A stretch of DNA of 64,000 nucleotides, taken from NCBI RefSeq assembly GCF_021310995.1, contig NZ_CP054150.1:1488001-1552000 (forward strand), read 5' to 3'. Below, piece by piece: positions 58,298 through 64,000 of this stretch (positions within the stretch are counted from its first letter, which is position 1; the number at the start of each line of letters is the position of its first letter). The notes under the pieces are model-generated. The model was not told the DNA's origin, ran no database searches, and saw only the letters and a program-made list of their open reading frames with translations. Origin of the DNA: Agrobacterium vaccinii. GTDB lineage: Bacteria; Pseudomonadota; Alphaproteobacteria; Rhizobiales; Rhizobiaceae. Made by a program: the position numbers and the translations under genes.

Positions 58298-59484
58298 GCG
58301 AAGGATATTCCATTCGCGTAGAGCAGTCCTTCGCGGACATCGACCCGGAAAGCTGGAGCAGGCTTTCAGGCACGTCGAAATCTACGCGAACGGATGCCTA
58401 CAACCCTTTCATATCACATGCCTTTCTATCATCGCTGGAGCAGTCTGGCTCGGCAGCAGCCAAGACCGGCTGGCGCGGCCATCACCTGCTGCTTGAAACG
58501 GGTGACGGAACATTGATGGGCGCGATACCAGCCTACCTTAAAAGCCACAGCCAGGGCGAATATGTCTTCGATCACGGCTGGGCGGATGCGCTGGAGCGGG
58601 CTGGTGGCAATTATTATCCTAAGCTGCAATGTTCCGTGCCTTTCACGCCCGCAACTGGACCAAGGCTTTTAACCAGCGGCATCGATGACGCGGCCTTTCG
58701 GCAAGTATTGGCGTCAGGCCTGCGGCAGGTCACCGAGAAAATTGGCGTATCTTCAGCCCACGTGACCTTTGCACCTAATGGTGACATCGACGCTTTGCTG
58801 GGCGAAGGCTTTCTTCCCCGCACCGACCAGCAATTTCATTTCATCAACAACGGCTACCGCGACCACGCCGATTTTCTCGATGCGCTCGCGTCTCGCAAGC
58901 GCAAGGGCCTGAAAAAAGAACGCCGCGCAGCACTCGAAAACGGCATCGAAATCGACTGGCTTACCGGCAGCGATCTGACCGAAGACATCTGGGACCAGTT
59001 CTACAAATTCTACATGGACACTGGCAGCCGTAAATGGGGCCGACCGTACCTCACCCGTCAGTTCTACTCGCTAATCGGCGAACGCATGGCAGAGGACGTC
59101 CTGCTGATCATGGCCAGGCGCGAGGGCCGTTACATCGCAGGCGCCATCAATTTCATCGGTGGCGACGCGCTTTACGGTCGCCACTGGGGCTGCATCGAAG
59201 ACCACCCCTTCCTACACTTCGAAGTCTGCTACCATCAGGCCATCGATTTCGCCCTGGCGAAGGGCCTGAAGCGTGTGGAGGCAGGCGCCCAGGGCGAGCA
59301 CAAGCTGGCACGAGGCTACACTCCTGTCACCACCCATTCTGCTCACTTCATTACGCACCCGGGCCTGCGGCGCGCAATCGCCGATTATCTGGAGCGGGAG
59401 CGTAGCGAAGTGGAAGAGATCAGCGGCTATCTTGACGACCACAGCCCATTCCGCAAAGGCGAGCGTCTGGAAACCGACGACTAG
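58294..59484 (+). CDS. FemAB-like GNAT-fold protein (PF04339 type)
   Basis: A 396-residue protein of the peptidoglycan biosynthesis/recognition FemAB-like family: NPFISHAFLSSLEQSGSA, LETGDGTLMGAIPAYLKSHSQGEYVFD, ASRKRKGLKKERRAALENGI, and GDALYGRHWGCIEDHPFLHFE with CYHQAIDFALAKGLKRVEAG and GEHKLARGYTPV. Two GNAT-like halves are expected. The family is common in alphaproteobacteria, but its acceptor is unproven. Coupled by ATGA to the phosphodiesterase gene; the HIT gene follows after 27 bp. Confidence 0.87.
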   Translation: MSEGYSIRVEQSFADIDPESWSRLSGTSKSTRTDAYNPFISHAFLSSLEQSGSAAAKTGWRGHHLLLETGDGTLMGAIPAYLKSHSQGEYVFDHGWADALERAGGNYYPKLQCSVPFTPATGPRLLTSGIDDAAFRQVLASGLRQVTEKIGVSSAHVTFAPNGDIDALLGEGFLPRTDQQFHFINNGYRDHADFLDALASRKRKGLKKERRAALENGIEIDWLTGSDLTEDIWDQFYKFYMDTGSRKWGRPYLTRQFYSLIGERMAEDVLLIMARREGRYIAGAINFIGGDALYGRHWGCIEDHPFLHFEVCYHQAIDFALAKGLKRVEAGAQGEHKLARGYTPVTTHSAHFITHPGLRRAIADYLERERSEVEEISGYLDDHSPFRKGERLETDD

Positions 59485-59511
59485 GACAACAGCATTTCGA
59501 GGAGACTTCCC

Positions 59512-59934
59512 ATGACGGCAGCTTACGAGACAGACAATATCTTCGCCAAAATCCTGCGCGGCGAAATTCCCTGCGTAAAGGTTCACGAAGACGACGATAC
59601 GCTTGCTTTCATGGATGTCATGCCGCAAGCACCGGGCCACCTGCTCGTCATCCCCAAGACCGCGTCACGCAACATGCTGGATGCCGACCCGCAAGTGCTG
59701 GCGAAAACCATCGCCGTGGTCCAAAAACTCGCAGTCGCCGCAAAACAGGCCTTCGATGCGGATGGTGTCTACATCGCACAGTTCAACGAACCCGCAGCAG
59801 GCCAGACCGTTTTCCACCTGCATTTCCACATCGTACCCCGCAAGGAAGGCGAATCGTTGAAGCCTCATAGCGGCGCGATGGCCGATGGCGCTTTGCTGAA
59901 AGAGCACGCGGAGAAGATCAAGGCCGCGCTTTGA
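59512..59934 (+). CDS. HIT-family nucleotide-binding protein
   Basis: A 140-residue histidine-triad protein with NIFAKILRGEIPCVKVHEDDDTLAF at the start and the triad HLHFHIVP near residue 103. It matches the HinT/HIT group that hydrolyses adenylated or AMP-linked compounds. GAGGAGA lies before the ATG at 59512. It ends the ridA-phosphodiesterase-FemAB-like-HIT run and converges with the PAP2-like gene after 9 bp. Confidence 0.92.
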   Translation: MTAAYETDNIFAKILRGEIPCVKVHEDDDTLAFMDVMPQAPGHLLVIPKTASRNMLDADPQVLAKTIAVVQKLAVAAKQAFDADGVYIAQFNEPAAGQTVFHLHFHIVPRKEGESLKPHSGAMADGALLKEHAEKIKAAL

Positions 59935-59943
59935 ACTAACGCA

Positions 59944-60894
59944 TCACTGGTCTGCTGACTGTTCAGTCGCCTGCGACAGCATCGGCACCATTCTGCCGGA
60001 CAAAGCGAGATACAGAACGAGTTTTCCCGATATCCAATAGGCCAAGGCGAACATCGCAATGCCGCCAAACACATCGCTGAGATGGTGCCCACCGTGAACG
60101 AGGATGGCAGGCACCATCGCCGCGTTTAATAGCAACGCAACAGGCGCGGCCATTCTGAACCGCGCTAGAAATACCGCCGACATACAAGCCATAACCGTGT
60201 GAAACGATGGAAAACCTATCAAGCCAAGCACGTGGGATGGCGAAAGATATCCTGGTCCATCGCGTCCAAGCAGCAACAATTCAGCTCCGTATTCGGGAGT
60301 CACGCCAAGATCGATCGCCGAAAGTATCTCCGGTGACAATTTGTAGAGTGTCGATGGCCCAAAGGTTGGAAACATCGCCCATACCGCGATGCAACCGATA
60401 ACACCCAAAACGCCGGTCAACAAAAAATGCCAGAGATACTGCTCTTTGCCGGAGAAGCTTAGGAGAAGTACCACGAAGGCCAGTTGGGGCAACGAGCTGA
60501 AATAAACGAAAAATAGGACCTTGGTCACCAAAGGCCATTGAGCAGCGATTGCCACTGCCTCCGGCCAGCTATAACCGAAAATTGAGTCGATGCGAACGAA
60601 GGTCAAATCCACCGGTGCGGAACGTATCGGCAGGAGGAGATAGTTGAAAATAGACGCGACCAGAGTGAATATTATGAACAGGCCCGACGCAGTAAGGGCA
60701 AGAGCAAGGCGCTCCTCTCCACGATAAGTACGGTAATATTGCCCGCCAACGATGAGAAGCATGCTGCCGAAAAATGGAACTGCATAGCCAGCCCAGTCGG
60801 TTCTGACGCCCTTGACCAAAATCAGCGCCAGATCAACCGCGGCTATGGTGGCAATGACAAAGGCGAACAAACGTTCGGCTGGCAACAGTCGCAT
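59944..60894 (-). CDS. PAP2-superfamily membrane protein
   Basis: A 316-residue membrane protein with six or more helices. Phosphatase-like motifs are present at the C-terminal half: IGFPSFHTVMACM (PSxH) and VHGGHHLSDVFGG (GHHxxD), the second and third PAP2 motifs. It resembles the inositol phosphotransferase/AUR1-like PAP2_3 branch. Substrate would be a lipid phosphate or a diphosphate carrier. The ATG at 60894 has GGAG upstream; a TTG four codons earlier is the alternative. Confidence 0.75.
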   Translation of the reverse strand: MRLLPAERLFAFVIATIAAVDLALILVKGVRTDWAGYAVPFFGSMLLIVGGQYYRTYRGEERLALALTASGLFIIFTLVASIFNYLLLPIRSAPVDLTFVRIDSIFGYSWPEAVAIAAQWPLVTKVLFFVYFSSLPQLAFVVLLLSFSGKEQYLWHFLLTGVLGVIGCIAVWAMFPTFGPSTLYKLSPEILSAIDLGVTPEYGAELLLLGRDGPGYLSPSHVLGLIGFPSFHTVMACMSAVFLARFRMAAPVALLLNAAMVPAILVHGGHHLSDVFGGIAMFALAYWISGKLVLYLALSGRMVPMLSQATEQSADQ

Positions 60895-60949
60895 TGGCTT
60901 CTCCAAGTATGACTGACGCTAAGCCAAAAGCCTGAAATTCGTGTAAATC

Positions 60950-61297
60950 TCAGCGTGGACTGATAAAGAGCATACCGATCGTCAGCAAAACCAGCGGTAC
61001 AATCACGCCAACCAGCACGCGTTGCCGTGCCAGCAGGAAGACGACGAACCCCAGCGCAGCAGCCCCTATCCGCAACCACATCGGCGACTGCTCCAGCACA
61101 CCGGTGGGAAACACGATCAGCTTTGCGGTGACGGCCATGACCAGCGCCGTGGCAACCGCGCGGACCCAGTTCAGGACTTCGGAGCCCTCTTTCAGCCGAT
61201 TGCCCGCGATCACGCCCAGCCAGCGCCAGAGGTCGGTGGCCAGCCAACCCGCAATCGCGATGAAGAGGTAGGGTGCCCACCATGCATCCGGGATCAT
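60950..61297 (-). CDS. azlD: AzlD-family branched-chain amino acid export subunit
   Basis: A 115-residue protein with about four membrane helices (YLFIAIAGWLATDLWRWLGVIAGNRL, VATALVMAVTAKLIVFPTG, VVFLLARQRVLVGVIVPLVLL). It is the small partner of AzlC. Its start overlaps the azlC stop by 4 bp. Confidence 0.87.
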   Translation of the reverse strand: MIPDAWWAPYLFIAIAGWLATDLWRWLGVIAGNRLKEGSEVLNWVRAVATALVMAVTAKLIVFPTGVLEQSPMWLRIGAAALGFVVFLLARQRVLVGVIVPLVLLTIGMLFISPR

Positions 61298-62049
61298 GGC
61301 TCGCCCTCCACGGTCACGGGCTCGATTTTACGGCGAAACCAGAAACGGTCAATCAGATAGGCCAGCGTGCCGCCACCGATACCGGCATAGAGAATATCGA
61401 ATTCCGGCTCGATGACCGCAAACAGCGGCCCAGCGATCACGCCGATGATGAAGGCCACTTTGACCACCGTGTGTCGGGCGGATGCCCAGATGGATGACAC
61501 GAAATAAACCGGCGTCAGAAAGAACAGAATCCCCGCAACCAGCGGCGGAAAGGCAGCGACGAGGCCGTAGCAGATTCCGACGATTACCGCATTCACCAGA
61601 GTCAGCGTCATACCGAAACCTGCAAACCACGCGACCCTGGCCTCGCGCGGGACTTTGCTCAGGTTCTGTGTGGCAAACACCCAGGCGGTGATCGCGACGA
61701 AATGGGAGAGAAACAGCAGCACCCAGGTGGGTGTCTTTGCGGTGCGCATTTCGGGCACGATGGAGGCCACCATCGGCATCATACGGATGGAAGACAGGGT
61801 GACCACAAGAAAGCAGGTCGCCAGCCCCGCGCCGCTGGTCATCGCACCGATCAGGATCATCTTGGCTGGAAGCGCCCAGATGGTAAGCGTCATAAACACA
61901 GCCTCACCGCGCGGCACGCCGGACTCCAGAGCAAAGGCGCTGAAGCCAACGAACGAGGTCATGAGAATGAGCGATGGCAGCGAGAAAATGCCCTTCATGC
62001 CTCTGAAAAACCAGAGATAGATGGGCTCCGCAGGGTGTTCTAAAGGCAT
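61294..62049 (-). CDS. azlC: AzlC-family branched-chain amino acid export permease
   Basis: A 251-residue permease: FSLPSLILMTSFVGFSAFALESG, EAVFMTLTIWALPAKMILIGAMTSGAGL, and about seven helices in all. AzlCD exports branched-chain amino acids or their analogues (azaleucine resistance in Bacillus). The start MPLEHPAEPIYL at 62049 is preferred; the 17 codons upstream cover the clpA terminator hairpin. Coupled to azlD. Confidence 0.87.
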   Translation of the reverse strand: MPLEHPAEPIYLWFFRGMKGIFSLPSLILMTSFVGFSAFALESGVPRGEAVFMTLTIWALPAKMILIGAMTSGAGLATCFLVVTLSSIRMMPMVASIVPEMRTAKTPTWVLLFLSHFVAITAWVFATQNLSKVPREARVAWFAGFGMTLTLVNAVIVGICYGLVAAFPPLVAGILFFLTPVYFVSSIWASARHTVVKVAFIIGVIAGPLFAVIEPEFDILYAGIGGGTLAYLIDRFWFRRKIEPVTVEGEP

Positions 62050-62065
62050 GTCGTTATCCGGTATC

Positions 62066-62102
62066 GATAAAAATAAAGTGCCGGGCATAGAGCCCGGCAC
62101 TT
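62066..62102 (-). terminator. Intrinsic terminator after clpA
   Basis: On the minus strand AAGTGCCGGGC-TCTAT-GCCCGGCACTT forms a perfect 11-bp stem, followed by TATTTTTAT, starting 20 bp after the clpA stop and before azlC. Confidence 0.85.
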
Positions 62103-62121
62103 GTCAGTCTTATGGTACCGA

Positions 62122-64000
62122 TTACTTCTTTTTCGGCACCTTGGGAACGGTGTTGGTCTTGCGGCGAGGCTTGGCTTCTTCCGCTGCCTTGTCCGTGTCG
62201 GCGGCCACCACTTCGTCTTCCTTCTCGACCTTGGCGGCTTTCGCCTTGCTCTTGGCCTTGCCCGGAGACTTCGCGGCCTTCAACTCGGCCTCCGGCTTTG
62301 GCTTCACAGGTGCCGTCTCCGGCAGCACGTCCAGCTTCAAGCCATCCGTGCCGTCTTCCTTCTTGCCTATGCTGACGCTAACGACGCCGCCCTTCTTGAG
62401 CTTGCCGAACAATATCTCGTTGGCCAGCGGCTTCTTGATGTGTTCCTGAATGACGCGGCCGAGTGGACGCGCACCCATCTTCTCATCGTAGCCCTTCTCG
62501 GACAGCCAAGCGATGGCATCCTCATGCAGGTCGAAGGTGACGTTGCGTTCGGAAAGCTGCGTTTCCAGCTGCATGACGAACTTCTGCACCACCTTGTGAA
62601 TGACCGCAGTCGGCAGCGGCGAGAACGGAATGATCGCATCCAGACGGTTGCGGAATTCAGGCGTGAACAGGCGGTTGAGAGCCTCTTCATCCTCACCGCT
62701 ACGCTTGGACGAGCCGAAGCCGATGGCCGACTTCGCCATTTCGGACGCACCCGCATTGGTCGTCATGATCAGAATGACGTTGCGGAAGTCGATCTTCTTG
62801 CCGTTGTGGTCGGTCAAAGAGCCGTGATCCATGACCTGCAACAGGATGTTGTAGATGTCAGGATGTGCCTTCTCGATTTCGTCCAGCAACACAACGCAAT
62901 GTGGATGCTGATCGACGCCATCCGTCAGCAGGCCACCCTGGTCGAATCCGACATAGCCCGGAGGTGCACCCAAGAGACGCGATACGGTGTGACGCTCCAT
63001 GTATTCCGACATGTCGAAACGCAGCATCTCCACGCCGAGGGACGCTGCAAGCTGCTTGGCGACTTCCGTCTTGCCCACGCCCGTTGGGCCCGAGAAGACG
63101 TAGGAACCGATGGGCTTGTTGGGTTCGCGCAGACCCGCACGGGCGAGCTTGATTGCGGTAGACAGCGCTTCGATAGCGATATCCTGACCATAAACGACCG
63201 AGCGCAGCTCCTTCTCAAGATTGGCGAGAACCATCTCGTCATCCTTGGAAACGGTTTTGGCCGGAATGCGCGCCATCGTCGCAATCGTAACCTCGATCTC
63301 CTTTTCGGTGATCAGCTTGCGACGCTTGGAAGCAGGCAACAGCATCTGTGCGGCACCGGTCTCATCGATCACGTCGATTGCCTTGTCCGGTAGCTTGCGG
63401 TCCGAAATGTAACGGGCCGAAAGCTCGACAGCCGCCTTGATGGCGTCGTTGGTGTAGCGCAGGTGATGATAATCTTCGAAGTAAGGCTTGAGACCCTTCA
63501 TGATCTCGATCGCATCTTCGATGGACGGCTCGTTGACGTCGATCTTCTGGAAGCGACGAACGAGCGCCCGGTCCTTTTCGAAGAACTGGCGATATTCCTT
63601 GTAGGTCGTCGAGCCGATGCAACGGATCACCCCGGAGGAGAGCGCGGGCTTCAGCAGGTTGGACGCATCCATTGCGCCGCCCGATGTCGCACCGGCACCA
63701 ATCACGGTGTGAATTTCATCAATGAACAGTACCGCACCCGGAAACTCTTCCAGTTCCTTGACGACCTGCTTCAAGCGCTCTTCGAAGTCGCCGCGATAGC
63801 GCGTACCGGCCAGAAGCGTGCCCATATCGAGCGAGAAGATCGTGTCGTTCTTCAACGCTTCAGGCACCTTGCCCTCAACGATACGCTTGGCGAGACCTTC
63901 GGCGATGGCCGTCTTGCCAACGCCTGGATCACCCACATAAAGCGGATTGTTCTTGGAGCGACGGCACAGGATCTGAATGGTGCGGTTGACCTCGGCATGA
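62122..64000 (-). CDS. clpA: ATP-dependent Clp protease ATPase ClpA (partial, 5' end beyond right edge)
   Basis: The frame is open from the right edge ([14 protein letters not shown]) for 626 codons. It shows D1 Walker [19 protein letters not shown]1 Walker [16 protein letters not shown]2 Walker [17 protein letters not shown]2 Walker [12 protein letters not shown], and the ClpP-docking loop [13 protein letters not shown] (IGF). ClpA unfolds substrates for ClpP. The last 75 residues are an Ala/Lys/Glu-rich low-complexity tail ending [14 protein letters not shown], absent from E. coli ClpA. The N-domain lies outside the window. Confidence 0.96.
   Translation of the reverse strand, partial: HAEVNRTIQILCRRSKNNPLYVGDPGVGKTAIAEGLAKRIVEGKVPEALKNDTIFSLDMGTLLAGTRYRGDFEERLKQVVKELEEFPGAVLFIDEIHTVIGAGATSGGAMDASNLLKPALSSGVIRCIGSTTYKEYRQFFEKDRALVRRFQKIDVNEPSIEDAIEIMKGLKPYFEDYHHLRYTNDAIKAAVELSARYISDRKLPDKAIDVIDETGAAQMLLPASKRRKLITEKEIEVTIATMARIPAKTVSKDDEMVLANLEKELRSVVYGQDIAIEALSTAIKLARAGLREPNKPIGSYVFSGPTGVGKTEVAKQLAASLGVEMLRFDMSEYMERHTVSRLLGAPPGYVGFDQGGLLTDGVDQHPHCVVLLDEIEKAHPDIYNILLQVMDHGSLTDHNGKKIDFRNVILIMTTNAGASEMAKSAIGFGSSKRSGEDEEALNRLFTPEFRNRLDAIIPFSPLPTAVIHKVVQKFVMQLETQLSERNVTFDLHEDAIAWLSEKGYDEKMGARPLGRVIQEHIKKPLANEILFGKLKKGGVVSVSIGKKEDGTDGLKLDVLPETAPVKPKPEAELKAAKSPGKAKSKAKAAKVEKEDEVVAADTDKAAEEAKPRRKTNTVPKVPKKK

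Noticed and set aside
62101..63393. A 430-codon plus-strand open frame opposite clpA
   Set aside because: Antisense shadow of a conserved AAA+ gene; starts inside the clpA terminator region.

Overview
The window is a gene-dense segment of a Rhizobiaceae chromosome, of the Agrobacterium/Allorhizobium/Rhizobium type. This placement rests on gene content and order: an nifR3(dusB)-ntrBC-ntrYX-trkA-hfq-hflX block, a fused ispDF gene, a pyruvate dehydrogenase operon whose E1-beta carries its own lipoyl domain, LpxI instead of LpxH for lipid A, and an alphaproteobacterial GTTC-N7-GTTC SOS box in front of lexA. Almost all of it is ordinary core genome. There is no tRNA, rRNA, CRISPR array, transposase or phage gene that I can see. 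The genus is an inference.

Layout, left to right. 1-2703: sulfite-assimilation genes cysG, a DUF2849 gene and cysI (cut by the left edge), all on the minus strand. 2931-4374: a deaminase and mazG (+). 4390-9122: a membrane diguanylate cyclase, hflX, hfq and trkA (-). 9161-16543: the two nitrogen two-component systems NtrYX and NtrBC with dusB (-). 16785-21640: ispDF and cinA (+), a RatA/COQ10-like and a P-loop gene (-), then a small unknown gene, an AraC-type regulator and an EamA transporter (+). 21893-31812: lipoate and central carbon metabolism (lipA, two GlsB-like membrane proteins, lpd, a GDSL hydrolase, pdhCBA with a DUF5076 gene, ftsB-like, eno), all minus. 32040-37618: kdsA facing lexA, a glutathione transferase and comEC. 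37837-42488: gltA and a cupin (+), then a polar amino acid ABC transporter (-). 42653-56974: a long minus-strand envelope and translation run, rpsB-tsf-pyrH-frr-uppS-cdsA-rseP-bamA-lpxD-fabZ-lpxA-lpxI-lpxB, headed by an eipB-like gene. 57090-59934: a translationally coupled plus-strand set (ridA, glycerophosphodiesterase, FemAB-like, HIT). 59944-64000: PAP2-like, azlDC and the C-terminal part of clpA (-).

Links between genes. LipA makes the lipoyl cofactor needed by PdhB and PdhC, and Lpd closes that cycle; Eno supplies and GltA consumes the carbon on either side of PDH. IspDF makes isoprenoid precursors that UppS turns into the undecaprenyl carrier. KdsA, LpxABDI and FabZ build lipid A/KDO, and BamA and RseP serve outer-membrane assembly and stress control.

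The most interesting signals are regulatory. An exact sigma-54 consensus promoter (TGGCACG-N4-TTGCT, minus strand, 42538-42553) lies 50 bp upstream of the amino acid ABC transporter. A 9-bp perfect dyad about 87 bp upstream of its predicted start site may be the enhancer. Other points are paired hairpins flanking rpsB, tandem LexA half-sites at an 11-bp period, a mosaic palindromic repeat at 21701-21821, a pair of shorter palindromes, and an NtrX that lacks the GAFTGA sigma-54 contact loop. I found no clear case of a wholly undescribed multi-gene system.
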